Shown here in pieces: positions 33,930-44,938 of a stretch of DNA of 64,000 nt. Within the stretch, counting starts at the first letter, position 1. Each line of letters starts with the position of its first letter. Made by a program: the position numbers and the translations under genes. Where the stretch lies: NCBI GenBank assembly GCA_963383645.1, contig OY726571.1, positions 77,094,360 through 77,158,359 of the forward strand, read 5' to 3'. The DNA is from Muscardinus avellanarius. Taxonomy: Eukaryota; Chordata; Mammalia; Rodentia; Gliridae. A model generated the notes under the pieces. That model was not told where the DNA came from. It saw nothing but the letters and a program-made list of their open reading frames with translations, and made no database searches.

Positions 33930-34152
33930 AGCCGGGCGTGGTGGCGCACGCTTGTAATCCCCGCGCTTGGGAGGCTGAGACAGGAGGATTGCGCAGGTTC
34001 AAAGCCAGCCTCAGCTACTTAGTGAGGCTCTCAGCAACTTAGTGAGATCCTGTTTTCAAATAAAATATAAAAAAATAGGTCTGGGAGTATAGCCCAGAGG
34101 TAGAAAGTCCCTGGGTTCCATCCCCAGTACCACCAAAATAAATTAATTAATT
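33930..34152 (+). repeat. B1-dID SINE
   Basis: Near-consensus head. AAATAGGTAGAT flanks both ends. Confidence 0.93.
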
Positions 34153-34175
34153 TAATTAAATAGGTAGATAATAGG

Positions 34176-34362
34176 GCCGGGCGTGGTGGGGCACGCTTGT
34201 AATCCCCACGCTTGGGAGGTGGAGACAGGAGGATCGCGCAGGTTCGAACAAGACCCTGTTTCAAAATTATAAAAAAAAAAAAGGTCTGGGAGTGTAGCCC
34301 GGAGGTAGAAGGGCTTCCAGGAACCCCAGTACCACCAAAAAAAAAAAAAAAAAAAAAAGGTA
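34176..34362 (+). repeat. B1-dID SINE, GGCTTCCAGGAACC subfamily
   Basis: Ends with ~20 A. GGTAGATAATA is found on both sides, so it inserted next to the previous SINE. Confidence 0.93.
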
Positions 34363-35006
34363 GATAATACAACTCAAAAGTAAATAGGTAGATGATCCAA
34401 TTCAAAATTTTGACAAAGGGTCACAATCAATGTTTCCCTGAGGAAGAGCCCCAACGGGACAGTAAACATTCAAAACAAGGCCCTGCATCACTAACCATCA
34501 GAGAATGCAAACCACTATGAGACCACTCATGACCATCAGGATGGCTAGAATAAAGGCAGATGTTAACACACCTTGGTGAGGACGTGCAGAAATGGGGCCT
34601 TCAATACCCTGTTACAGGCAGGAAAACAAGTTGTGGAGCCACCTGGGAAGAGAGTCCCGCAGTTCCTCCAATGCTTAGAGCTAGCGTATGACCCCGCAAT
34701 TCCACCCCTAGGTATACAGGCAAGAGTGATAAAAATATGTCAACAGAACCTTGTACACAAATGTCCAGAACAGCGTTACAAGAGCCAAAGGTGGAAACAG
34801 CCCAAATGTCGACCCAATGATGAACGCAATTCCATGAACTATTATCTGGCCATTAAAAAAACAAAGCACTCATACATACTATAACATGGATGAACCTTGA
34901 AAACATGCTAAGTTAAAGATCCAGACACAAAAGGCCACATATTGTATGACTCCGTTCGTAAGAATTGTCTGAAACGTGCAAATCCACAGGACAGAAAGTA
35001 GATTAG

Positions 35007-35196
35007 GCTGGGCGTGGTGGTGCATGCCTGTAACCCCAGTACTTGGGAGGCTGAGACAGGAGCATTGCAGATTGGAAGCCAGCGTCACTCAGCGACTCAG
35101 TGAGGCCCTCAGTAGCTTAGTGAGTAAATGAATAGGGCTGAGGGTGTAGCTCAGAGGTAGAATGCCCCTGGGTTCAATCCCCAGTACTGAAAAAAA
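35007..35196 (+). repeat. B1-dID SINE
   Basis: Inserted at the L1 3' end. GCTGGGCGTGGTGGTGCATG head, GTTCAATCCCCAGTACTG tail. Confidence 0.92.
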
Positions 35197-35539
35197 GAAG
35201 GGAGGGAGGAAGGAAAGGGTGAAGGGAGGGAGGGTGATCAGTAGTTACCAGTATCTGGGAAAATAAAGAATAAGGAGTATGTTGGTTTCCTAGGGCTACC
35301 ACAACAAACCACCACAAGCGAGGTGCCGTAAAACTACGGGAATTTATTACTGTATGGCACCAGAGGCCACAAGGTACCAGCCAGGCCATATTTCTCAGAA
35401 GACTCTAGGGAAGAATCCTTCCCCTTCTCTTTCCAGCTGATAGCAGCTCCCAGAAGTCCTTGGCTTATAGCCACGTCACTCCAATCTATCTCTTTCTTCA
35501 CGTAGCCTTCTCCTCCTCTGGATATCCTCTCTACCTTTC

Positions 35540-35605
35540 CTCTTCCCCCTCCCCCTCCCCCTCCCCCCTCCCCTCCTCCTCCTCCTCCTCTTCCTCCTCC
35601 TGCTT
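35540..35605. repeat. pyrimidine-rich (CCCCTC)/(CTC)n tract
   Basis: C/T only for about 65 bp, adjoining the reversed SINE tail. Confidence 0.95.
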
Positions 35606-35611
35606 CTTCTT

Positions 35612-35760
35612 TTGTACTGGGGATTGAACCCAGGGGCATTCTACCTCCAAGCTACACACCCAGCTCTATTTTATTCTTTATGTTGAAGCAGAGCCTCACA
35701 AGTTGCTGCAGCTGGACACAAACCCATGATCCTCCTGTTTCAGCCTTCCAAGTACTGGGA
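35612..35760 (-). repeat. B1-dID SINE, head truncated
   Basis: TTTGTACTGGGGATTGAACC to CCAAGTACTGGGATA, missing the final head bases. Confidence 0.88.
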
Positions 35761-35879
35761 TATCCTTTACTCTTCTTCCAGGGACACTAATGTTTGTATT
35801 AAGAAACCGTGCTAATCGGTATGACCTCATCTTAACCAACTACAGATGCAAAAGCCCCATTTCTCAATTCAGTCACATT

Positions 35880-36089
35880 TTTTTTTTTTTTTTTTTTTTT
35901 TGGTGGTGGTACTGGGGTTCCTGGAAGTCCTCTACCTCCAGGCTACACTCCCAGACCTATTTTTACATTTTTATTTGGAAACAGGGTCTCCTAAGCCAGC
36001 GCGCGTGGCTGGCTTCGAACCTGCGCGATCCTCCTGTCTCCGCCTCCCAAGTGCGGGGATTACAAACGTGCGCCAACATACCCGGCTAT
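35880..36089 (-). repeat. B1-dID SINE, GGCTTCCAGGAACC subfamily
   Basis: TCAATTCAGTCACATT occurs exactly on both sides. Confidence 0.95.
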
Positions 36090-36225
36090 CAATTCAGTCA
36101 CATTCTGAGATGCCAGGTAGACATAAATTTGGAAAGACACATTTATACCCACCATAGGAAGTGACTGCTAACAGGTCTAGAGTTTCATTATGAGGTTATA
36201 AAGATGTCTTAAAATTCACTGTGGA

Positions 36226-36432
36226 AGCCAGGCGTGGTGGTGCACATTTTTAATCCCAGTACTTGGAAGGCTGAGACAGGAGGTACACAGGTTCATGGCC
36301 AGCCTCTGCTACTTAGTGAGGCCCTCCACAACTTGGTGAAACCTTGTTTCAAAGTAAAAAAAAGAAAAAAAATAGGGCTGAGGGTGTAGCTCAGAAGTAG
36401 AATACCCCTGGGTTCAATACCCAGTACCAAAA
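36226..36432 (+). repeat. B1-dID SINE
   Basis: GCCAGGCGTGGTGGTGCAC head, GGGTTCAATACCCAGTACC right half. Confidence 0.92.
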
Positions 36433-36756
36433 AATAAGAAACAAATAAATAAGTGAAGTGCAGGCTAAAGATAGTGATTCATTTTAGACCTCATAAGTTA
36501 AATATGCATGGAAGTATTTTAACCAGAGCCATAGAAAGACAGAAGAGGGTATAATTTCATAGCTAATTGAGCAAATGCTTGAGAAAAAGAAAAAGACAGA
36601 AAGGGAAGCTCTATCAACCCAAGATATTTCTGGGAAGGAAGAAAATATAGATAACATGGGATGATTAGAAAGTAGAAACTGGGAAATAGAAAAACTTAAA
36701 TTATCAGAAAGATTTTTAAATAGGTTAAACCTTCCATGTAAAATATAGTTTGTTAT

Positions 36757-36925
36757 GGTGGTACACACCTATCCAGTACTTGGGAGGCTGAAACAGGAGA
36801 ATCACAGGTTCAAGGCCAGCCTTGGCAATTTAGCAAGACCTTATTTCAAAATAAAAAGAACTGGGGCAGGAGGAATCACTCAGAGGTATAATGCCCCTGG
36901 GTTCCATCTCCAGTACCAAGAAAAA
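36757..36925 (+). repeat. B1-dID SINE, diverged
   Basis: The head has lost its first bases. The right half CCCCTGGGTTCCATCTCC is intact. Confidence 0.85.
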
Positions 36926-36929
36926 AGCA

Positions 36930-37390
36930 AATCCGGCTAAATTCTACTTAAAGATACATATCTAAACCATAAGAACACAGAGAGAGCCCAGGCGTGGAGC
37001 CCGTATGGTGGAGCCAATTATGTTTCCGTGTAGGTTAATTTGAATTTAAAAGTCAATATGGGACATATGTCACCTATGGCCTGATACCTGCAGTACTTTG
37101 AGGCAGCACCCTATAATTTGAAAGAAGCACATGAACATTCACATGTGGGATAAAGACCATCACATCAGCATAGGTCAAGTTTTGCTGCCAAAAGCATTAT
37201 ATAATTAACTTTTGTGTTTTAAAAACTCTTTGATTTTCATAATTGCAGATGGAAAATTGCAGACCTGAACCAGGCAAGTATTAGCCAAAAGAGAGCTGAT
37301 GTCCCTATTAGCAATATCAGACACAATAGATTCTCAGACAAACTCCCTTAATAGGTGTTACTGAGTCAGGGTCTTCCTTAAAATTTTAAC
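36930..37390. other. unique sequence
   Basis: No recognised repeat or gene. Confidence 0.45.
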
Positions 37391-37392
37391 TA

Positions 37393-37604
37393 AGCTGGGC
37401 GTGGTGGCGCACACTTGTCATCCCGGCGTTTGGGAGGCTGAGACAGGAGGACTGCAGTTCGCAGACAGCCTCAGCTACTTAGTGAGGCCCTTTGCAACTC
37501 AGTGAGACCCTGTTTCCAAATAAAGAATAATAAATCGGGCTGGGGGTTTAGCTCAGAGGTAGAATGCCCCTGTGTTCCATCCTCTGTACTGCAAAAAAAA
37601 AAAA
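37393..37604 (+). repeat. B1-dID SINE
   Basis: GCTGGGCGTGGTGGCGCACA head, A12 tail. Confidence 0.92.
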
Positions 37605-37611
37605 GCTTGTT

Positions 37612-37873
37612 TTTTGTTTGTTTTTGTTTTGTTTTGTTTTGTTTTGTTTATGTAGTACTGGAGATGAAACCCAGGGGTGTTGTGCCTCTGAGCTACGCTC
37701 CAGCCCGACTTTTTTTTTTTTTTTTTAGTCTTTTTTGTTTTTGAAACAGGGTCTCACTGAATTGTGAAGGGCCTTGCTAAGTACCTGAGGCTGTCCACAA
37801 GCAAACCCGTGATCCTCTGGTCTCTACCTCCCTAATGCTTGGGATGACAAGCGTGTGCCACCACACTAACCTG
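37612..37873 (-). repeat. B1-dID SINE with (GTTTT)n end
   Basis: The (TTTTG) run 37612-37648 is the reversed tail, and a T17 run interrupts the ID half near 37709. Confidence 0.88.
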
Positions 37874-38194
37874 GAATATTAAACAATTATAAATGTATAT
37901 GCTCTTATTAAGATAGCCTCTAAACACATAAAGACAAATTGTATAATTAGGAAAGCTTGGAGTTCACGTCAAATAACCTCCCATTTATTACATCTTGTCT
38001 GTTCCCCGGCATTTCGGCATGTGGCTTGTCTTCAAGGCCACATTTTAATAAGCCAGTGACAACTGGGGAGAGCAGGGAGTGTTTTCACACGGCACCTTGG
38101 GCGAACGGCTGTGGGCAAAGATCTTCACTTCAGTATCTCCCCTACGCTAAGCTACGCAGCCTACAAGTGGGGAACCTCGGCTCCTGTGGCAACA

Positions 38195-38300
38195 AGAGGG
38201 TTTAAGTAAATGTGCCCAAACTCACACAGCTCCTTGTCAGAGGTTAGACTCAAACTCAGTTCTAACTTCAAACATCCAAGGCCTTTTCCATCTATCATGA
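38195..38300 (-). repeat. MIR SINE
   Basis: TGTGCCCAAACTCACACAGC, GTCAGAGGTTAGACTCAAAC is the MIR core in reverse. Confidence 0.8.
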
Positions 38301-38379
38301 AGCCAGGGTAAGACATTGTCCCTTGATTTAGTGAGATTAAAATGGCAGCCATTTTGTAGGACGAATTGAAATCAGAACC

Positions 38380-38935
38380 AGGTATCTATGTACACTCTTG
38401 TCCCAGGGGCATGTTATCAAGGGTCTGTGCAGGGGAGATGCCTTTTAATATCGTTCTCTAGTTTCCTCCTCTATCATCTCCCAAACTCTAAATAGGATGA
38501 ACTCACAATCCCAAGACCTTTCGATATTTCTTAGCCTTAAAAGGCACTTTATGCACTTAACAGCAACAACAGAAATGTAGAGAGCAAAGCTAAAAATTTA
38601 AATGTAAAGGCTTTTTAAATTTACTTTTTTTTTTGTATTCTCATTTACTAATTATTTCCTGTAAAATAGGAAGGGAAAAATAATTATAACTAAGATTGGT
38701 CACAGTAACAGCAGTCAGCAAAAAAAAAAAAAAAAAAAATAGAGAGAATCAAATCTAGAAATAACGACCACACATTTTCCTGTTACGTTTAAAGAACAGC
38801 AGAGATCACTGGGGAAGAAAAATCATACTGTGTGCGTGCTTCTCTTCACCAGGGATATCCCAGACCACTCTAGACAAAGGCCTCATGCCTCACAAAGAAC
38901 CTGGGAGCAAGATGGAGCCGTGCAGCCTTACGGCC
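38380..38935. other. unique sequence
   Basis: No recognised gene. Contains an A20 run near 38720. Confidence 0.45.
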
Positions 38936-38937
38936 CA

Positions 38938-38952
38938 CCACCAGAGGGCGGT
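38938..38952 (+). promoter_or_regulatory. CTCF-like motif candidate
   Basis: CCACCAGAGGGCGGT is a near-perfect core of the CTCF consensus, in non-repeat sequence. Confidence 0.45.
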
Positions 38953-39699
38953 CATCAACAGCAAGTGAAAGGTCACCCTCCCCCAAGCGTGCACCGGAAG
39001 AGTAAATCCACGTGTGTGTATGGGGGGGGGGGGGATCCTTTTTATAATCAGAAGCTGCTGCTAGAATTAGGAAAACAGTGATCCAAAGTACGATTTTTTT
39101 TAAAAAACTATTTTTGGTAATCCCAATTCATTATGAATTATTAGAGATCCACGTGTTATAAATAATAACAAATAAATTTTAAAATTTTTAAAAAATAAAT
39201 AATAACAAATTATCCCATCTGTTTGGGTGAAATTAATTACTCACACCAAGCAATTCCAGTAAGCTTCAGCACAAATTGGATTTTATTTTAGGTAGATTTT
39301 AACACCCCCCCCAAAAAAGATGGAGAATAAAAGGGATTCAAACTGCATTTGTCTTTTTAGAAGGTATAAATTTAAATCTTTATTCCTTATAAACTACTGA
39401 TAAGTTAAGAAGTTCAAATTCTACTTTTATTATCTTTCAAAAGTATGGAAGGTGTGGCCTTCCCTAGCCTCCCTGTCTCCAGATCTCCATATCCTCAGTA
39501 CCAGGTTTCTCTTGGATAACTCTTTCCTGTAAGTGGCTTCCACTGAGAAGTTTATTCAGTAAATCTGATCCGTCATCCAAAACTCCCGTGGGCTTCCAGG
39601 AGCCAATAAGCCACCAGTAGTGTGTGTGTTTAGAGGCTTTGGGTCCGTGTTTCTATGCTCAAATGCATTACTGGGTCTGAACACTGACTCTACTTCTTA

Positions 39700-39777
<78 letters not shown>
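39700..39777. repeat. (TA)n microsatellite
   Basis: About 38 uninterrupted TA units, the longest in the window. Confidence 0.97.
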
Positions 39778-39911
39778 CCTCGGGTCCGTCTCCCTGTTGG
39801 CATCTCTCTTTCCTTTGTACAAAATGGGAGAGATAACTGCACTTACCCCATGAGGCTTTTGTACAGATTCAATAAGATACATGGTGGGAATGTCCAGTAA
39901 ACATTAATTTT

Positions 39912-40094
39912 TTTTTTTTTTTTTGTGGTACTGGGGATAGAACCCTTCTTCGGGCTATACTCCCAGACCTATTTTATATTTTTATTTGGAAACAGGGTCT
40001 CTTAAGCCAGCGAGGCTGGCTTTGAACCTGCGCGATCTTCCTGTCTCCACCTCCTAAGCTCAGGACTTACAAGTGTGTGCCACCATGCCCAGCT
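39912..40094 (-). repeat. B1-dID SINE
   Basis: TAAACATTAATTTTT occurs on both sides. Confidence 0.94.
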
Positions 40095-40329
40095 AAACAT
40101 TAATTTTTATAATGCATTTATTCTCAGATATTTATTGGATCCCTACAACGTGCCCAGTACTAACCTAGGTGTTTGGAAGCATCCCTGAACAAAATATCTA
40201 ATGATTCCTGCCATTGTGGGCTTGCATGCTAGCCAGGGGAGGCAGACAGTGAGTAATAGGCATTCTAAGTGAGTAAAGTAGGCTAGAAAGCAAGAAGGTA
40301 ATGAATACTCTAAGAAGATATAGAGACTG

Positions 40330-40528
40330 GCCAGGCGTGATGGCGCACGCTTGTAATCCCAGCATTCAGGAAGCTGAGACAGGAGGATCGTGGTTCGAGG
40401 ACAGCCTCAGCTACTTAGTGAGGCCCTTTGCAACTCAGTGAGACCCTGTTTCAAAATAAAAGAATAAAAAATAGGGCTAGGGGTAGAATGCCCCTGGTTC
40501 CCATCTCTTGTACTGAAAAAAAAAAAGA
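40330..40528 (+). repeat. B1-dID SINE
   Basis: GCCAGGCGTGATGGCGCACG head; the ID half has a short deletion. Confidence 0.9.
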
Positions 40529-40635
40529 CCTCATTTAGAAGGTGGGGCTTGGGTTCAGGAATGGGGAAGGCATGGGGATAGAGTTTAGCTATGGGGGAAG
40601 AAGCATCTCTGGCAGCAGGGACAGCCAGGTAAGAG

Positions 40636-40680
40636 GCTCCCAAATGCTGGGATTACAAGTGTGTGCCACCACGCCCGGCC
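40636..40680 (-). repeat. SINE head fragment
   Basis: CTCCCAAATGCTGGGATTAC to CACCACGCCCGGC only. Confidence 0.8.
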
Positions 40681-40731
40681 CCCCTGATTTGTTCTTGAAT
40701 GTGTACGCTTAATCTTCTTAAGCTTTCTAAA

Positions 40732-40732
<1 letters not shown>

Positions 40733-40777
<45 letters not shown>
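40733..40777. repeat. (CA)n microsatellite
   Basis: About 22 units. Confidence 0.97.
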
Positions 40778-40779
<2 letters not shown>

Positions 40780-40780
<1 letters not shown>

Positions 40781-41330
40781 TCCATTCTTACTGCCCTTCT
40801 CATTTCTAGGCCAGTTGGTTTCTTATATAGCCTCCTCTTCGGGGCCTCTCCATTGTAATCCAAAGCATACAAAGCTTTCTTATTGATTTTGTAAGGTGCC
40901 ACATTGATCCACCTGTGATCCCTACGTGAGGATATCTAATGACCATTTATGACTCACCAGAAAAAATCTAAATTGTAACAACTGTCCTCGAAATTCTGAA
41001 CAACTTGAAGTCATGTAAGGCTTCTTTTATAGTCCCAGAAATGCTCAGCATGATAACACGTAAACACTCAACTCTCGGCGCATTGGTTTGAAAAGAAAAT
41101 TGGAAGGAAAGTAAAAGTGAAACTCCCATCATGTCAAGTTGTACCAGCACTGAGGACTGTATTGGGTTTTTCTTTTTATCATCCAGTACAATTACACAAA
41201 GATTTGCTCTAGAGTGTATAAAATCTCTGAGCTGTGACAAAGGCAGATGCTAATGACACTATAATTATCACCAAGCTACAGAGCAGCTGTATCACGGTAA
41301 ACATTCCCTGGGCCCCTCTGTAATCCGCTC
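40780..41330. other. repeat-free unique block
   Basis: No transposon recognised over ~550 bp. A second candidate for conserved non-coding DNA. No exon seen. Confidence 0.4.
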
Positions 41331-41334
41331 CTCC

Positions 41335-42161
41335 TCTGGCCCCCGACAGTCATTGACCTGTGCTCCGCTCCTATAGATTTTCCTTTTCTGCAGGTCATAA
41401 GGGAATCATCTGATGAGTCTGGCTTTACTCCTCATAACACATCTGAACACCCACGTTGTCATTTCTAGCCATGGCGCATTCCTTTTGCTGGGTAGTCCTT
41501 CCACTGTATGGATGGGTCACAGCACGTGTATCCATTCACCAGATGAAGAACATGTGAGTTTTTTCTTGTTTGGAGCAATTATGAATAAAGCTACTATAAT
41601 CATTCCATGTCCGGGTGTTTTTTTTAACATATGTTTTCATTTTTCATGGGCCAATATATAGAAGTGAAATTGTTGGATCATGTGGGTATGCCTAACTTCT
41701 GAAGAAAATGTCAACTGTTTTCCAAAATGGCTAAGCCCATTTTACATTCCCATCAGCAATCTCACCAGTTCCAGAGGTTCCACATCTTCACCAGCACTCA
41801 GTGTTGTCGGTGTTTTTAATCTCTTACTATTTTTACCCGTGCTAATAAGCCTATTTCATCAAAGTTTTAATCTGCTTTTGCCTAATGACAGTGCTGGGCA
41901 TCATTTGATGTACTTAGCATGTTCTTACTAGGACACATACCTGATGAAGTGTTTAAATCTTATGGCATTTTGGCCGGGCGTGGTGGCGCACGCTTGTAAT
42001 CCCCGCATTTGGGAGGCGGAGACAGGAGGATCGCACTGGTTCGGAGCCAGCCTCGCTGGCTTAAGAGACCCTGTTTCCAAATTTTAAAAAATATATAAAA
42101 TAGGTCTAGGAGTGTAGCCTAGAGGTAGAAGAGCTTCCAGGAACCCCAGTACCACCAAAAA

Positions 42162-42196
<35 letters not shown>

Positions 42197-42345
42197 ATAT
42201 CTTATGGCATTTTTTCATTGGATTGTTTCCTTATTATTAAATTCTGAGAATTCTTTATATATTCTGGATACATGGGCTTTATCAAATGTAAGTTTCAGAA
42301 ATACGTTCTCCTACTCTGTGACCTCCCTTTAAAAAAAATCTACAT
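41335..42345 (-). mobile_element. L1 3' region relic, split by a SINE
   Basis: GAGCAATTATGAATAAAGCT, TGTTTTCCAAAATGGCTAAG and AATTCTTTATATATTCTGGA are reverse-strand L1 ORF2 3' end text. Confidence 0.85.
41973..42197 (+). repeat. B1-dID SINE, GGCTTCCAGGAACC subfamily, (AAAT)n tail
   Basis: ATCTTATGGCATTTT occurs exactly on both sides. Confidence 0.95.
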
Positions 42346-42444
42346 ATAATAGAATTCACACTAGTGCACAATTCTATGAGTTTTAATGCATGCAAAGAAT
42401 TCTTTAGCACAGATACAAGATATTTATAGAAACAGTACAGAAAA

Positions 42445-42643
42445 GCTGGGTGTGGTGGCGCACACTTGTAATCCCAGCATTTGGGAGGCTGAGACCAGAG
42501 GATCGTTTTTCAAGGACAGCCTCAGCTACTTAGTGAGGCCTGTTGCAACTCAGTGAGACCCTGTTTCAAAATAAAGAATAAAAAATAGGGCTAGGGGTGT
42601 AGCTCAGAGGTAGAATGTCCCTGGGTTCCATCCACAGTGTTGC

Positions 42644-42645
<2 letters not shown>
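42445..42645 (+). repeat. B1-dID SINE
   Basis: GCTGGGTGTGGTGGCGCACA head. Its tail leads into the (GAAA)n run. Confidence 0.92.

Positions 42646-42705
<60 letters not shown>
42646..42705. repeat. (GAAA)n microsatellite
   Basis: About 15 units grown from the preceding SINE tail. Confidence 0.97.
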
Positions 42706-42707
<2 letters not shown>

Positions 42708-42709
42708 TC

Positions 42710-43750
42710 TAACATCCTAAAGAATCTCTCAGGACCCTTATTGATCAGACTCTCTTCTCACTCCAACCTCTGGCAACCTGTTCTCTTCCCTATAGTTTTT
42801 CCATTTCCAGTAGTATTTCAAATAAATGTAATAATATAGTTGTAATATTTTGAGGCTAAATTCTTTTGCATAACATGGGAAAGAATTTAGCCTTTTCCAT
42901 AGCTTATCTATTCTTATCTATTCATTTTCCCTCTGAAGAATGCAAATTGTTTCCAGTTCTTGGCAATGAGGGTTTTGGAGAAAGAAATGCAATTTTCATG
43001 ATGAATAAAGACAAAACATTAGACATGGCTGAAGACAGTAGGTTCATGCAACACTCTCAAGTCAGTAAAGAGTCATTGAAAAAGGGAAGAGGGAATGACC
43101 ACCCATGGGAGAGCATACCCATGAGAAAGGAGAGAAGCCAAACTCAGTAGGAAGATCATGACGCACCCAAGAGGAAGCCGGGCCAGCTGGAATGGCTTGC
43201 AGTTGAGCTCAGGAGATAGGGAGCTGTTGGTAGCATTGTGAACCTCCAGCCCCTTTAAATATTTTATTTACATTTTTATAATTTCTCCTCCCTACTTCTC
43301 AGAAGGCGTGAAGGTGCTATAGTAAAAAGCTATTTGCATCGGGACAACCAAAAACTAAATCAGAAAGAAAATTCAAAAGTTATATTGAGCAAAGAGCCAA
43401 AAAAAAAAAAAAATCTGCTGAAAACCTGAAATCACATGCTTAATTCTCTAAACTTCCTATGATCCCCCCCCCCAAAAAAATGATTTTTATTCCCTGGATC
43501 ACCAATTGAAAAGATATCTATTTTTCAGAAAAAGAGTTTTTTCCCGTCACTAAATCCCCAGATAAAGATGTGACATAATATCTTCTGTAAAAGGTTAATA
43601 AGAAGTATTGAATAACATCCTAAAAAGAAAATAATAACAGTTTTGCAGCAGCTGCAAAAAAACTTTCTTCATAGGAAAATTGATTGCGCCTACCTCCATC
43701 ATAATCCAGTGGCCCACAGCATGGGAAAATTTGGTGTATTCACGTTCAGC
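42710..43750. other. unassigned sequence
   Basis: The first ~150 bp look like more reverse-strand L1 3' UTR. The rest is not recognised. Confidence 0.4.
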
Positions 43751-43806
43751 TGCTTAAATGATACCATGGTCAATAGTATCACTTAGATTAAAATCACCTG
43801 TAGGTA

Positions 43807-43933
43807 AACCGGGCCTGATGGTGCACGCTTGTAATCCCAGCACTCGGGGAAGGGGAGCTGAGACGGGCTCTGAGATGGTGGTTCACAGACAGCCTCAGCT
43901 ACTTAGCGAGGCCCTTTGCAACTCAGTGAGACC

Positions 43934-43975
<42 letters not shown>
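43807..43975 (+). repeat. B1-dID SINE, 3' half replaced by (TA)n(CA)n
   Basis: ATCACCTGTAGGTA at 43793-43806 recurs at 43976-43989. The ID half is missing; the body stops at GAGACCCTG. Confidence 0.93.
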
Positions 43976-43976
<1 letters not shown>

Positions 43977-44017
43977 TCACCTGTAGGTACATGATAAATG
44001 TATACTTTATTAAGCTC

Positions 44018-44153
44018 TATCCCTGAATGACTAAATCAAAATGTGCGAGTGGGCCCCAGTCCTGGGATCTAGTACAGCAAAGTGTTATCCCTGAATGACT
44101 AAATCAAAATGTGCGAGTGGGCCCCAGCCCTGGGATCTAGTACAGCAAAGTGT
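44018..44153 (+). repeat. 68-bp tandem duplication
   Basis: Units 44018-44085 and 44086-44153 (TATCCCTGAATGACTAAATC to CAGCAAAGTGT) differ at one base. Confidence 0.97.
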
Positions 44154-44659
44154 GAGAACCACTTCTACGTTAAGTAGGGCTGCTTTTAGGTGATGTCATC
44201 GTGCAGGAACAGAAGTGAAAAGATTTAGGATAATGAATGTTTAACATGTCCTTGAAGCCATCTTTCCAGATGTTAACTGCGTCTATGGTGCATGTGGCAG
44301 CCCACTAACTGCCTACAGCTGTGGTGAGTACCTGGGGTGCCAAACTTTGGTATTATTAACTAAGCCTTGGTAACCTAAATACTTGGAAGTAGGAGAGTCT
44401 ACAAAAGAGGCTATGCTATTGGTCTTTGAAAAAAATCCCAGTAAGTAAATTAATAAAATAAGCAGACTCCTAACATTGCCATGTCTTTTCGTAGAGTCTG
44501 CCTTAAGTGTGTTAGTACACTGCTGGTTTGGTGTCTACACCGTCCATCACAGATGAGATATAAACATAGTCCAGGAGACCCTGGACACAAAAACACCATG
44601 CCTGCAATTTGAGTTTATGTATGGTTTTGTTTTGGGGGTTTGGGGGGTTTGTTTGTTTG

Positions 44660-44863
44660 TTGTGGCACTGGAGAAGGAACCCAGGGGCATTCTACCTCTT
44701 AGCTACACACCCAGTCCTATTTTTTATTTTTTATTTTGAAACAGGGTCTCACAGAGTTGCAAAGGGCCTCACTAAGTGGTAGCTGAGGCTATCCGAGGTT
44801 CACGATCCTCCTGTCTCAGCCTCCCAAATGCTGGGATTACAAGCGAGCGCCACCACACACGGC
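44660..44863 (-). repeat. B1-dID SINE
   Basis: TGAGTTTATGTATG occurs on both sides. Confidence 0.94.
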
Positions 44864-44938
44864 TGAGTTTATGTATGTTCTTGAAAGTAATAAACTCCAG
44901 TTTTTTAAGAAGACTCTCTGTTTTGTTTTGTTTTGTTT

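Larger units (their letters stand above)
32770..34990 (+). mobile_element. L1 ORF2 to 3' UTR relic (L1M type), split by SINEs
   Basis: Pieces 32770-32977, 33172-33477, 33703-33928 and 34363-34990 fit one element in order. Marks include GGCTGGCAGATTCACACTTC, CATCAGGATGGCTAGAATAA, TATGACCCCGCAATTCCACC and ACATGGATGAACCTTGAAAA. No intact frame. Confidence 0.85.
35283..36165 (-). mobile_element. MaLR-like LTR split by two SINEs
   Basis: GGTTTCCTAGGGCTACCACA, TCTAGGGAAGAATCCTTCCC, ATGACCTCATCTTAACCAAC and TCTGAGATGCCAGGTAGACA occur in the order of one old LTR read in reverse. SINEs sit at 35612 and 35880. Confidence 0.7.
43755..44165 (-). mobile_element. MER5-like hAT element with SINE insertion and tandem duplication
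   Basis: Pieces 43755-43806 and 43976-44165 read in order. GTGGGCCCCAG and GTGAGAACCACTT resemble the right end of MER5-type elements. Confidence 0.6.
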
